Of a stretch of DNA of 64,000 nt, positions 8,002 to 16,635 are shown piece by piece. The stretch is from Acidimicrobiales bacterium (GTDB lineage: Bacteria > Actinomycetota > Acidimicrobiia > Acidimicrobiales > Palsa-688). The notes under the pieces are model-generated. The model saw nothing but the letters and a program-made list of their open reading frames with translations, did not search any database and had not been told where the DNA came from. The position numbers and the translations under genes were made by a program. The stretch covers positions 1-64,000 of the forward strand of contig DATLUM010000094.1 in the NCBI GenBank assembly GCA_035533095.1. The letters are read 5' to 3'. Positions within the stretch are counted from its first letter, which is position 1. Each line of letters begins with the position of its first letter.

Positions 8002-8670
8002 CTAAGTTTCGGATAAAACGCCGGGAGCCGTCCGGGCGACGGGAGCGGGAGCGCCCTCGTGGAAGAGGTGCTGCGGCCGGTATTTCGCGGCGGGGCCGAG
8101 CATCACCGCCCCCAGGACGGCCCCGGCGACCAGGCTGCCGACGAGGAGCCACTGCCTCGTGCCAGCGCCACCAATCTGCCGGCGGCTACGGCGCAACCAG
8201 TCCGCCGGCGCGAGGCGGGCGGTTTCGAGGAGATGCCCGAGGACATGGACAGCGGTAACCGCGAGCCACAGCACGAAACTGGCCTTGTGTATCTGGAGCA
8301 GGGTCCCGTGAACCGACTCCGGGGTCAGGACCAGGGCCACTCCAGAGGCGAGCACCGCGATCGTCAGGACCACCACCGCGGGCCCGAGCAGCCTGAGCAA
8401 CGGCGGCGGCGCCCCTTTCTGCACGTAAGCCGGGGTGCCCGAGTAGTAGCGGGCGAACCTCCAACCCGTCGAGCCCAGCTTCACGATCACCGGCGGGATG
8501 AGAAGCATCCCTATGAACACGTGAGCGCTGAGCAGACCGCGGACTTGCAGGATGGTCACGCCCTCCGCTGCCAGGAGCACGAACAGCAGCGCTCCTGCCC
8601 CTGCCGTGAGCCTCGAGTTCGCTTCGACAGCTGTCTCGTTAGCGCTCTGCGCGGTCGTAGGCTCGTGCAC
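8002..8670 (-). CDS. b-type cytochrome-like membrane protein
   Basis: This 222-residue protein has about five transmembrane segments (roughly 22-42, 48-65, 93-115, 128-148, 173-192). His50, His128, His142 and His146 sit near the ends of these helices and are plausible heme b ligands, as in cytochrome b561-like proteins. The GTG at 8670 has a -10-like TAACTT six bases upstream and no ribosome site, which suggests a leaderless mRNA. It is the first gene of the redox operon that ends with the ferredoxin. Function within the chain is inferred from context. Confidence 0.68.
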   Translation of the reverse strand: MHEPTTAQSANETAVEANSRLTAGAGALLFVLLAAEGVTILQVRGLLSAHVFIGMLLIPPVIVKLGSTGWRFARYYSGTPAYVQKGAPPPLLRLLGPAVVVLTIAVLASGVALVLTPESVHGTLLQIHKASFVLWLAVTAVHVLGHLLETARLAPADWLRRSRRQIGGAGTRQWLLVGSLVAGAVLGAVMLGPAAKYRPQHLFHEGAPAPVARTAPGVLSET

Positions 8671-8676
8671 GTAGCG

Positions 8677-8682
8677 AAGTTA
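8677..8682 (-). promoter_or_regulatory. Candidate -10 (TAACTT) of the redox operon, leaderless spacing
   Basis: On the minus strand TAACTT is followed by exactly six bases and then the GTG start at 8670. No Shine-Dalgarno sequence is present. The same spacing recurs at several other genes in this window. Confidence 0.45.
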
Positions 8683-8784
8683 CGGCGCCGTGCCGGCAGC
8701 GTCAGGTGCAGGAAGGACACATTTTGCCGTTCCTTAACGTGTGTCTGGCCGCCCCCTTGACCTGGGGGGCCGATACTGCGGGTC

Positions 8785-9948
8785 TTGGCCGTTAGACCTC
8801 GGTCCCGGCGCCACCGGCGGCGCAGATTGCTCATCGCGCCCGTCGCATTCGTCGCGGCGGTGTGTTTGCTGCTCGTGGTTTCACTGGCTGGGGCGCTGGC
8901 GACCCCGGGTAACCAGAGTTTCCAGGCCAAGTGGGCGGACTGGTTGCGCGGCCACGATGCCGCGTTCCTGGCCAATTCCCTGGAGACCTACTACTACACC
9001 CACAACGCTCCGGCCAAGGGCGGCGTCCCTCGAGGCCTCAACAGCCTTCCGTCTCCCTCGGGCCGCGATCCGATCGCCCCTAAGACCACAGCAGGGAGGC
9101 ACCACCTTCCGCCCCCTTCACAGGTGCCACTCGTCGTGTCGCCGGCGCTGCCCGGCGAGGGTGTCTGGACCCCGGTCGGCCCGACGGTCGACGGGGCGCC
9201 GGCGATGTACGAGGCGCAGTTCCGGGCCGACAACGTGTACACGAGCCAGATCACATCCGCGGTGTGGATCGATCCGACGCTTCTGCGCGTGGCGCTGGTG
9301 CCCGGCGCGTACGAGCCGGGAGGGGTGTGGGCGCAGACCCCGTACGTCAACAGCGCGCAGCTTCCCTACGCCGTCGCCGCATTCAACGGCGGGTTCCGGA
9401 TGCAGGATTCTCGCGGCGGGTTCTACCTCGACGGGCGCGAGGCGGTTCCGCTGCGTAATGGTGCAGCATCGATGGTCATCTACGGCGACGGCCGGATCGA
9501 CATCGGGTCTTGGGGCAGTGACGTGTCGATGACCCCCGATGTCACGGCGGTCCTCCAGAACGTGGTGCTCCTGGTCGACAACGGACAGCTGGCTCCCGAC
9601 GCGACATACACCGACCATCGAATCTGGGGCTCCACGCTAGGTGGAAACACGGTCGTGGCACGATCCGGTCTGGGTGTCACCGCCGACGGGGCGCTGGTGT
9701 ACGTGGCAGGTCGCGCGCTCACAGCCAAGAGCCTCGCCGAGTCGTTGCAGCGAGCGGGGGCGGTGCGGGCGATGACCCTCGACATCAACCCGGAGTGGGT
9801 GACGTTCAACTTCTACAGCCACCCCGGCGGGATCGGCTCCTCGACGGTGGTGCCGTCGAAGCTCTACCCCGGCATGCAGCGACCGGCTGACCGCTATCTC
9901 GGGCCGACTCGCGAGTCGCGGGACTTCTTCATGGTGTACGTGCCGTAA
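8785..9948 (+). CDS. Phosphodiester glycosidase (NAGPA domain) family protein, membrane-anchored
   Basis: This 387-residue protein has an Arg-rich N-terminus and one hydrophobic segment (about 16-37) that would act as an uncleaved anchor. The extracytoplasmic part carries the NAGPA/DUF2233 pattern: AAFNGGFRM, GGFYLDGREAVPLRNGAASMVIY, a late GVTADGALVYVAG, and RAMTLDINPEWVTFNFY. Such domains cleave phosphodiester-linked sugars or resemble enzymes that do. The TTG at 8785 is the only start that keeps the anchor. Its 3' end overlaps the convergent histidine kinase gene by 20 bp. Confidence 0.78.
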   Translation: MAVRPRSRRHRRRRLLIAPVAFVAAVCLLLVVSLAGALATPGNQSFQAKWADWLRGHDAAFLANSLETYYYTHNAPAKGGVPRGLNSLPSPSGRDPIAPKTTAGRHHLPPPSQVPLVVSPALPGEGVWTPVGPTVDGAPAMYEAQFRADNVYTSQITSAVWIDPTLLRVALVPGAYEPGGVWAQTPYVNSAQLPYAVAAFNGGFRMQDSRGGFYLDGREAVPLRNGAASMVIYGDGRIDIGSWGSDVSMTPDVTAVLQNVVLLVDNGQLAPDATYTDHRIWGSTLGGNTVVARSGLGVTADGALVYVAGRALTAKSLAESLQRAGAVRAMTLDINPEWVTFNFYSHPGGIGSSTVVPSKLYPGMQRPADRYLGPTRESRDFFMVYVP

Positions 9949-11329
9949 CAGACGGAGCAAGAGCCACTGCTACGGTCACCACCGCGTCGAGGCCGTGCGG
10001 ATCGGCTGGGAGGAGTTGGACGGTCGCGTCGTTGCGCGAGGCAAGCTGCTCCACGATGGCCAGGCCGAGCCCGCTTCGGCCCCCTCCAGCCCTGCTGCCT
10101 CTCCAGAAGCGGTCGAAGGCCCGCGCCCGGTCCGCGTCGGTCATCCCGGGACCCTCGTCGATCACGTGGATACGCACGCGCCCATCGTGTGCCGGGTCGA
10201 GGCGGACCGTGATGGTCGTGCCGTCCGGGGTCGCCTCGAGAGCGTTGGCGAGCAGGTTGTCGAGGATCTGATCCAGATCTCCGGGGACAAGGTCGGCTGA
10301 CACCGGCGGTTGCATATCGCCTGGATCCACCAGCCGGACCCGCTTGTCGTCTGCCAGAGCCGACCAGGCTTCGCAGCGCTCGGCGATGACGGAACGGACG
10401 TCCAATCGCTCGCGGCTCGGTTCGTCTCCGCCTGCACGGCTGAGAGTGAGCAGGCCGTCGACGATGCGTGACAGCCGCTGAACCTCACGTCCCGCCGCAG
10501 CGATGCCGTCCGCTGCATCGGGCGATGATTCGGCTTCGAGGTTCTCGAGACGCAGGCGCAGCGCGGTCAAGGGCGATCGCAACTGGTGCGAGGCGTCGGC
10601 GACGAACCGCGACTGGGCGCTGAGGACCTCGCTGAGCCTGGTCGCCATGTGGTTGAACTCCCGTGCGAGCATCCGGATCTGAGGTGGGCCGCGGTTCTCG
10701 GACGCGCGCGCTGCCAGGTCGCCCGCCCCGAGCGCGCCGACCGCCGCTCCGAGCCGCCCGAGGGGCCTGGACAACGACCTCGCAAGGATCATGCCCACGA
10801 CCCCCGTGACGACGAGCACACCGGCCGCGAACAAGGCCAGACCCAGCCAGATGTCATGGATCCGCTTGTCGGTGGCGGACGCCGGTATCGCCAGCAGCAC
10901 GGCGCCGGCAGTCGTGCCGTCCGCCGTTAAAGGGGTGGCTGCCGCCGCCCACGGTTGCCCTTCGTCTGTGGAAAAAGAGCTGGCCGCCGTGCCGGCCAGC
11001 GCCAAACGGATGAGGTCGTGCCAATCGCTGATTGCGTCGTTGTCCGCGTCCTGGCTCGAGCTGGCGAGAATGGTTGCGTTCTTGCCGACGATCAGGACCT
11101 CTCCGCCGGTGCTCGCGCGATAGGTGGTGGCCAGCGTCTGAAGGTCGGTGGTCCGCTCGTGCTCCATGTCCTCGGTGGCGAGACCCGCGATGCCGGCGGC
11201 TTCGCGTGCGGCCTGGTTGGCGCTCAGGTCGCGTTCGTGGCGCTGCGCGAGGATGGCTAGAGGGATCTCGAGCATCAGCAGGATGAGAAGTGCCAGCGCG
11301 AGGTAGGAGAGGACGAGGCGTCGGGTCAT
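9929..11329 (-). CDS. Two-component sensor histidine kinase
   Basis: This 466-residue kinase has TM1 at about 5-28, an extracytoplasmic sensor of about 130 residues, and TM2 at about 160-184. A HAMP domain follows, then the H-box FVADASHQLRSPLTALRLR with phosphoacceptor His248. The ATP-binding domain shows NLLANALEATPDG (N box), DEGPGMTDADRARAFDRFWRG (G1/F) and GRSGLGLAIVEQLA (G2). It is translationally coupled to the response regulator (ATGA overlap). The signal is unknown; proximity to the redox operon and the glycosidase-like gene suggests envelope or redox sensing, which is inference only. Confidence 0.92.
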   Translation of the reverse strand: MTRRLVLSYLALALLILLMLEIPLAILAQRHERDLSANQAAREAAGIAGLATEDMEHERTTDLQTLATTYRASTGGEVLIVGKNATILASSSQDADNDAISDWHDLIRLALAGTAASSFSTDEGQPWAAAATPLTADGTTAGAVLLAIPASATDKRIHDIWLGLALFAAGVLVVTGVVGMILARSLSRPLGRLGAAVGALGAGDLAARASENRGPPQIRMLAREFNHMATRLSEVLSAQSRFVADASHQLRSPLTALRLRLENLEAESSPDAADGIAAAGREVQRLSRIVDGLLTLSRAGGDEPSRERLDVRSVIAERCEAWSALADDKRVRLVDPGDMQPPVSADLVPGDLDQILDNLLANALEATPDGTTITVRLDPAHDGRVRIHVIDEGPGMTDADRARAFDRFWRGSRAGGGRSGLGLAIVEQLASRNDATVQLLPADPHGLDAVVTVAVALAPSVTARTP

Positions 11330-12012
11330 TCGGGTTCCGGCGGCGGTGACGCCACGGTGGTGTCACCGAGGCGCAAGCCAACCCTTCGCACGGTCTCGAT
11401 CCACTCCGGGTTGCCGAGCTTGCGGCGCAGGGAGGCGACGTGGACGTCGACGGTCTTGGTCGGGCCGTACCAGTGGGGATCCCAGACCTCCTCGAGGATG
11501 GTCTGGCGGTTCACAACCGCTCCCGGATCCTCCGCGAGCAGCGCCAGGAGGTCGAACTCCTTGGGGGAGAGCGTGACCTCGTGGCCCGCGACGAAGACCC
11601 GCCGGGTCCTGCGGTCCACCGTCAGCTCGCCGATCACTTGGGGCGCGTCGGCCCCCGGCACTTCCCCGACACGACGCATCACCGCCCTTATGCGGGCGAC
11701 CAGTTCCCTGAAACCGAACGGCTTGACGATGTAGTCGTCGGCCCCGAGCTCCAGACCGACCACCCGGTCGACCTCCGCACCGCGGGCGGTCACTACGAGG
11801 ATCGGCACGGTCGACTTGGCCCTCAACTGCTGGCAAACCGTATAGCCGTCGATGTCCGGAAGGCCCAGATCGAGGATCACGAGATCGGGTAGCGGCGCGT
11901 CCAGCGCCTCCGCCCCGGTGGACACCCGCTCCGCTTGGAACCCCTCCCGGCCCAGGCCTTCCATCAGAGGTTCGGCGATCCCGTCATCGTCTTCGACAAC
12001 GAGAATGCGCAC
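11326..12012 (-). CDS. OmpR/PhoB-family response regulator
   Basis: This 228-residue regulator has a receiver domain with acidic pocket D8/D9, phosphoacceptor Asp48 (VILDLGLPD), Thr75 and Lys97 (YIVKPFG). A winged-helix DNA-binding domain follows (about 125-215), with LSPKEFDLLALLAEDPGAVV and TVDVHVASLRRKLG. It is the first gene of a two-gene operon with the histidine kinase. Target genes are not shown by sequence; a repeated TCCACCA element in the divergent spacer could be a binding site. Confidence 0.93.
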   Translation of the reverse strand: MRILVVEDDDGIAEPLMEGLGREGFQAERVSTGAEALDAPLPDLVILDLGLPDIDGYTVCQQLRAKSTVPILVVTARGAEVDRVVGLELGADDYIVKPFGFRELVARIRAVMRRVGEVPGADAPQVIGELTVDRRTRRVFVAGHEVTLSPKEFDLLALLAEDPGAVVNRQTILEEVWDPHWYGPTKTVDVHVASLRRKLGNPEWIETVRRVGLRLGDTTVASPPPEPE

Positions 12013-12035
12013 GCCCCAAGGATTGCACGGCAGTC

Positions 12036-12071
12036 GTCCACCATGGCGGGCGCGGCATCCACCAATGGTGG
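12036..12071. promoter_or_regulatory. Repeated TCCACCA(A)TGG element in the divergent spacer
   Basis: TCCACCATGG (from 12037) and TCCACCAATGG (from 12058) are direct repeats about 21 bp apart, two helical turns. The second lies within a CCACCA-A-TGGTGG palindrome (12059-12071). Tandem sites of this spacing suit an OmpR-family regulator such as the one encoded next door, but this is inference. Confidence 0.3.
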
Positions 12072-12122
12072 CGCCGGCGGACGTAACTTTCGCGCGGGGG
12101 TTCCGGGGGAAGGGGGCCGAAG

Positions 12123-12764
12123 ATGTTGGCGAGCGTGGCGGCGGGTCACGTCAAGGCGGGCCGGTGGGTGCTTGCGGTCGCCCCTGTTATCGCGGCGGTA
12201 CTTTTGATGGTGGTATTCGGGCTTGCGGGCGGCGGTGCCGCGGCGACGCGGCCGGCCACGAACCCGGCGGTCAGCGTGCCCGGTCTTCTCAGGGCCAGCG
12301 ACGCCGGTGCGGGATGGACCGCCACCCACTCGGGCGCGCTCGTGGCGGAGCCGGCCGGTTGCTTTCATCCCCGCGCCTCGATGATCGCGAGCGGCCCGCG
12401 CTCGCTCGTCGGTATCGTGCTCACCGGGCCTGGCGGCCTCCCCCAAGTCGACGAGATCGTTGCGAGGTACGCGACGAGCTCCGAGGCGGCAGCGGGGTAC
12501 GCGTCGGTCGAGCGCACGCTGGATGGGTGCACGGGATTGGTTCCGGCAGACCTCGCGGTGACCGCCGACAGGTCGGCGGCCGCGCTGGTCACGACGCCAT
12601 TCGCTTCCGGGACGAATGGCGGATCGGAGACGGCGGGCGTCGACTTCGTCGTGGCGCAGAAGGGGACGGGCGTGGTCTTGCTGGCATACGGCTCCGCCGG
12701 AGTGCCCGATGCAGCGGGTGTCAGCCGCCTCGCCGATCGAGCCGTGGAGCGCCTCGGCCCGTAG
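12123..12764 (+). CDS. Secreted or membrane-anchored protein of unknown function
   Basis: This 213-residue protein has one hydrophobic segment (about 16-38) and then an extracytoplasmic domain with two conserved-looking Cys (GCFHP near 80 and DGCTGL near 138) that could form a disulfide. The layout resembles actinobacterial sensor-like or PknH-type extracytoplasmic domains, but I cannot name a family. A GGGGAAGGGGG ribosome site precedes the ATG. It is divergent from the two-component operon and could be one of its targets. Confidence 0.6.
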   Translation: MLASVAAGHVKAGRWVLAVAPVIAAVLLMVVFGLAGGGAAATRPATNPAVSVPGLLRASDAGAGWTATHSGALVAEPAGCFHPRASMIASGPRSLVGIVLTGPGGLPQVDEIVARYATSSEAAAGYASVERTLDGCTGLVPADLAVTADRSAAALVTTPFASGTNGGSETAGVDFVVAQKGTGVVLLAYGSAGVPDAAGVSRLADRAVERLGP

Positions 12765-12812
12765 TATTGAGAGCCGGCCTCACGCGACGGCCGCTCTTTT
12801 CCCCCCGAATCC

Positions 12813-14405
12813 ATGACAGCCGCAGCCACCTCACTACCCGCGCCGTCGGTGGAAGCCGCCCGCCGGCGGACCTTCGCCATCATCAGCCACCCGGACGCGG
12901 GCAAGACCACGCTCACCGAGAAGTTTCTCCTCTACGCCGGCGCCGTCCAGGAGGCAGGCGCCGTCCGGGCGCGCGCTGGGCGCCGGCGCGCCACATCTGA
13001 CTGGATGGCGCTCGAACAGGAGCGGGGCATCTCGATCAGCTCCGCTGTCCTGCAGTTTCCGTACCGCGGTTGCACCGTCAACCTGCTCGACACCCCCGGG
13101 CACCGCGACTTCTCCGAGGACACGTACCGCGTGCTCACCGCCGCCGACGCCGCCGTCATGGTGCTCGACGTCGCCAAGGGCATCGAGCCGCAGACGCTCA
13201 AGCTTTTCGAGGTATGCCACGCGCGCCGTATGCCCGTGCTGACGTTCGTGAACAAGTGCGACCGGCCGGGTCGTGCGCCGCTCGAGCTGCTCGACGAGAT
13301 CGAGGAGCAGATCGGGCTCGTCGCAACGCCTGTTACTTGGCCGGTCGGCGAACCGGGCGTGTTCCACGGGGTGATCGACCGCCGGGACAACGGATTCGTC
13401 GGCTTCTCACGTGCCTCCAAGGGTGGGGCGGAAGCGGCGGAGGAGGTCAGGCTCTCGGCGGACGAGGCGGCCGCGATTTACGGCGACGATTGGCGCCGGG
13501 CGGCGGAGGAGTGCGCGCTGCTCGACGAGGTCGGTGCCTCGCTGGATGTCGCAACCTTCCTGGCCGGGGTGACCAGCCCTCTTTTCGTCGGGTCCGCTCT
13601 GACCAACTTCGGCGTTCGGCATCTGCTCGACGCGGTCATCGACCTCGCGCCCGGTCCCTCACCGGTAGCGGATTCGTCGGGATCCCTGCATTCGCTCGAC
13701 GAGCCGTTTTCGGGATTCGTGTTCAAGGTGCAGGCGAACATGAACCCCGCGCACCGCGACCACGTCGCGTTCGTAAGGATCTGCTCAGGGCATTTCGAGC
13801 GCGGCATGACCCTGGTGCACGGCCCGACGGGGAGACCGTTCGCGACCAAGTACGCGGCGTCGGTGTTCGGTTCCGAGCGCGACACCATCGACGACGCGTG
13901 GCCCGGCGACGTGGTCGGGCTGGTGAACGCTTCGGGGCTCCGTGTCGGCGACAGCCTGTACGAGGGTCCGCCGGTGGAGTTTCCGGCGATCCCGTCATTT
14001 CCCCCTGAGCTCATCGCCTCGGCCCACCCGCGTGACCTGTCGCGCAGTAAGCAGTTCAAGCGCGGGTTGGCCCAGTTGGAGCAAGAGGGTGTCGTGCAGC
14101 TGCTCCGTCGTTCGGTGGACGACGCGACGCCCGTGCTGGCAGCGGTCGGTGCGATGCAGTTCGAGGTCCTCGCCCACAGGATGGCTCACGAGTTCGGAGC
14201 TGCGATCGAGCTGTCCGGCCCCTACGAGCGGACGGTGCGAAGGACTGATGAGGCGACGGCCGCCGAACTGCGGTCGATGTCGGGTGTGGACGTCCTAGTT
14301 CGCGGCGACGGCGTGCTTCTGGCGGTGTTCCAGAGCCCCTACTGGCTGGCGCGCGTCGAGTCGGACCACCCGGACTGGACGCTGGAACCCATCGTCACGA
14401 CCTGA
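12813..14405 (+). CDS. prfC: Peptide chain release factor 3
   Basis: This 530-residue translational GTPase recycles RF1/RF2 from terminated ribosomes. GTPase motifs are G1 ISHPDAGKTT (24-33), the switch region SDWMALEQERGISI, G3 DTPGH (93-97) and G4 NKCD (147-150). RF3-specific features follow, including FVFKVQANMNPAHRDHVAFVRICSG and a C-terminal AVGAMQFEVLAHRM segment. The length matches the family (about 525-530). It stands alone, and the MFS gene ends convergently only 3 bp downstream. Confidence 0.95.
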   Translation: MTAAATSLPAPSVEAARRRTFAIISHPDAGKTTLTEKFLLYAGAVQEAGAVRARAGRRRATSDWMALEQERGISISSAVLQFPYRGCTVNLLDTPGHRDFSEDTYRVLTAADAAVMVLDVAKGIEPQTLKLFEVCHARRMPVLTFVNKCDRPGRAPLELLDEIEEQIGLVATPVTWPVGEPGVFHGVIDRRDNGFVGFSRASKGGAEAAEEVRLSADEAAAIYGDDWRRAAEECALLDEVGASLDVATFLAGVTSPLFVGSALTNFGVRHLLDAVIDLAPGPSPVADSSGSLHSLDEPFSGFVFKVQANMNPAHRDHVAFVRICSGHFERGMTLVHGPTGRPFATKYAASVFGSERDTIDDAWPGDVVGLVNASGLRVGDSLYEGPPVEFPAIPSFPPELIASAHPRDLSRSKQFKRGLAQLEQEGVVQLLRRSVDDATPVLAAVGAMQFEVLAHRMAHEFGAAIELSGPYERTVRRTDEATAAELRSMSGVDVLVRGDGVLLAVFQSPYWLARVESDHPDWTLEPIVTT

Positions 14406-14408
14406 CGA

Positions 14409-15893
14409 TCACTCTGCGGTGAGGGTCGGGTCCTTGTTGAGCTCCGCGTGCCCTCTCGCCGCTGAGATGACCGCGGCCGCGATGGCGGCGGCCGCGAGCA
14501 GCCAGGCAGCGTCGCTGTAGCCGGCGCCGGCTTGGGCCGCGCTCGGGTGTGAATGCGCGCCGGCGCCGGCGGTGTACGCGAGACCCGCGAGCGCGAGACC
14601 GATCGAGGTGCCGAGCCCCCGGGTCATGTTCAGCACGCCGGACGCCATGCCGGACTGGTGGGGCGGGGCGGCGCCCATGATGGCGGCGTTGTTGGGCGGG
14701 GTGAAGGTGCCGATGCCCAGGCCCGTGACGGCAAGCAGCGGGAGGAAGGCGGCGAGGTTGTCGTGGAACGCGGCGGTGACGGCGAGGGCCGCCCCGGCGG
14801 CGGCCATCCCCCCCGCGGTGAGCGGCCGGGCACCGATCCGGTCGGACCAGCGGCCGGCGATCGGCGCAGCGACGCCTACGCCGAGGGGAAGCAGGAACAT
14901 CTCCGCGCCCGCGGCGCCCGATCCCTCGTGGTGGGCGATCTCGAGAAGGAACGGCGCGACCGTGAGGGTACCGAAGAGGACCATGTAGGAGAGGAGGCCG
15001 GTCGTTATGCCTGCGCTGAAGGCCGGGCGCGCCAGGAGCGTGAGATCGAGCATCGGGTGGCGGGCGCGGCGTTCGCGGGCGACGAAAGCCGCGAGCAGAG
15101 CCGTACCGCCGACGAGGCCTGCCAGGATGCCGGGCGAGGACCACCCCGCCTTGTTGCCGTACGAGATGGACAGGATGAGCACCGCGATGGCAGGGACGAA
15201 TATGGCAAGCCCCATCCAGTCGTGGGCGGCACGCTCCGCGAGGTGACGGCTGCGGGGGATGAGCAACCATGCGAGGACGGTGGCGGCGATTCCGATGGGG
15301 ACGTTGATGAAGAAGATCAGACGCCACCCGCCCAGGCTGATCAGCAGCCCTCCAATCGCCGGCCCGAGGGCAAGCCCCAGCGCCTGTGCTGCTCCCTGGA
15401 TCCCGATCGCGCGGCCGAGCTGATTCTTCGGCGCAGCTCCGGCGACGATGGCGACGCTGTTGGCCTGCAGCATGGCTGCCCCCATGCCCTGCACGACGCG
15501 AAACGCGACGAGCGCCCCGAGACTCGGCGCCAGGCCGCAGGCGGCCGACCCGACGATGAACACGACGAATCCGTAGGTGTACAGGAGCTTCCGGCCCACC
15601 ATGTCGGCATAACGACCGACGGCGGTGAGAAACCCGATTAGCACCAGCAGGTACGCCTGGCCGACCCACTGGACCGACGCCAGCGACGCGCCGAACGCGT
15701 GGCGCAACGTGGGGAACGCCAGCGTGACCACCGACGCGTCGAGCTGTCCCATGAACGCCCCCACGCAAACGGCGGCGACGACCAGCCAGGGCGCTCTCGG
15801 CGAGTTGCGGATCGCCTCAGGCCGGCGAGGCTCGACCAGGAGCCGGCGCCATCCCCGCACCGCGGGGGTATCGGGCGGGTCGGTGGGTTGCAA
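14409..15893 (-). CDS. MFS multidrug efflux transporter, DHA2 (EmrB/QacA) type
   Basis: This 494-residue, about 14-helix proton antiporter belongs to the drug efflux family. It has LDASVVTLAFPTLRHAF (antiporter motif D1 region), GRYADMVGRKLLYTYGF (motif A) and AFRVVQGMGAAMLQANSVAIV (motif C-like region). The start is TTG 15893, without a clear ribosome site. It lies 9 bp behind a TetR gene on the same strand, so the regulator and pump are likely co-transcribed. The substrate cannot be predicted. Confidence 0.88.
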   Translation of the reverse strand: MQPTDPPDTPAVRGWRRLLVEPRRPEAIRNSPRAPWLVVAAVCVGAFMGQLDASVVTLAFPTLRHAFGASLASVQWVGQAYLLVLIGFLTAVGRYADMVGRKLLYTYGFVVFIVGSAACGLAPSLGALVAFRVVQGMGAAMLQANSVAIVAGAAPKNQLGRAIGIQGAAQALGLALGPAIGGLLISLGGWRLIFFINVPIGIAATVLAWLLIPRSRHLAERAAHDWMGLAIFVPAIAVLILSISYGNKAGWSSPGILAGLVGGTALLAAFVARERRARHPMLDLTLLARPAFSAGITTGLLSYMVLFGTLTVAPFLLEIAHHEGSGAAGAEMFLLPLGVGVAAPIAGRWSDRIGARPLTAGGMAAAGAALAVTAAFHDNLAAFLPLLAVTGLGIGTFTPPNNAAIMGAAPPHQSGMASGVLNMTRGLGTSIGLALAGLAYTAGAGAHSHPSAAQAGAGYSDAAWLLAAAAIAAAVISAARGHAELNKDPTLTAE

Positions 15894-15902
15894 GCGGGAG
15901 CG

Positions 15903-16529
15903 TTAGGAGAGAGGGCGGACGGCCGAGATAATCCGCTCCGCCAGCGCGACCCATTCGGCCGCGTCCGGGTCGGGTAGTCCGGCCACCGCCAATTGGGTGA
16001 AACCGACGCCGAGCGCGAGGCAGAAGCGCGCGAGCACCGCGGGCTCCCAAACCGGGTCGACGTCCCCGTCGTCGCGGGCCCTGTCCATCAACTTGGCGAG
16101 CTCCGCCTCCATCGCCGACAGTGCTTCAGCCACCCGGCGACCGACGTCGGGATGCCTCCTCGCGGCCGAGAACATCTCTACGAACAACAGGCGCTCGGTG
16201 CTGTCAGGCTCGGCGACCATACGGCGTGCCATCAGCAGCAGCCGGTCCGCCGCGGACGCCCCCGCAGCCCTCGCGGCCTCCATATCCACTACCGCGGCTG
16301 ACGATCCCCGTTCGATGGTCTTCAGCAGGAGTTCCGCCTTGTCGCGGAAGTTGGCATAGATCGCACCCGTCGTCAGGCTGGCACGGCGGGCGACCTCAGC
16401 CACCGTGGTGCCGTCGTAGCCGCGCTCGCAGAACACCTGCGCCGCCGCGTCGAGGAGCCGGTCGCTGGTGGAGAGGTCCGGGAGCGGCTCCACCGCCGTT
16501 GCAGGCGCGGTCTGCGCTGGTCCGCTCAC
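15903..16529 (-). CDS. TetR-family transcriptional regulator
   Basis: This 208-residue regulator has the N-terminal helix-turn-helix pattern DAAAQVFCERGYDGTTVAEVARRASLTTGAIYANFRDKAELL (shown in parts at about 27-70), followed by a helical ligand domain. The GTG at 16529 follows a TACGAT -10-like box by six bases without a ribosome site, suggesting a leaderless message. It probably represses itself and the downstream MFS pump. The divergent spacer also serves the diiron protein gene, which may be co-regulated. Confidence 0.88.
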   Translation of the reverse strand: MSGPAQTAPATAVEPLPDLSTSDRLLDAAAQVFCERGYDGTTVAEVARRASLTTGAIYANFRDKAELLLKTIERGSSAAVVDMEAARAAGASAADRLLLMARRMVAEPDSTERLLFVEMFSAARRHPDVGRRVAEALSAMEAELAKLMDRARDDGDVDPVWEPAVLARFCLALGVGFTQLAVAGLPDPDAAEWVALAERIISAVRPLS

Positions 16530-16535
16530 GCGCCG

Positions 16536-16541
16536 ATCGTA
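16536..16541 (-). promoter_or_regulatory. Candidate -10 (TACGAT) of the TetR-MFS operon
   Basis: On the minus strand TACGAT is followed by six bases and then the GTG start at 16529. This spacing fits a leaderless transcript. Confidence 0.45.
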
Positions 16542-16568
16542 GCCTTGGGCCCACCGGGGTCCGGGTTG

Positions 16569-16601
16569 TTCACATTTTCAGAATAGTGGTTATTATCTGA
16601 A
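16569..16601 (+). promoter_or_regulatory. Promoter with overlapping inverted repeat (likely operator)
   Basis: TTCACA (16569-16574) and TATTAT (16591-16596) are separated by 16 bp and make a good -35/-10 pair for the diiron protein gene. TTCAGA (16577-16582) and TCTGAA (16596-16601) form a 6-bp perfect inverted repeat across the spacer and the -10. The size and position suit a TetR-type operator. Binding by the adjacent TetR protein is inferred. Confidence 0.5.
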
Positions 16602-16635
16602 TCGAGACCTGCCGGCTAGCCATCTGGAGGCGTCA

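Noticed and set aside
14553-15641. Plus-strand frame opposite the MFS gene
   Set aside because: Highly biased Gly/Glu/Arg composition typical of an antisense shadow; the MFS protein on minus is well supported.
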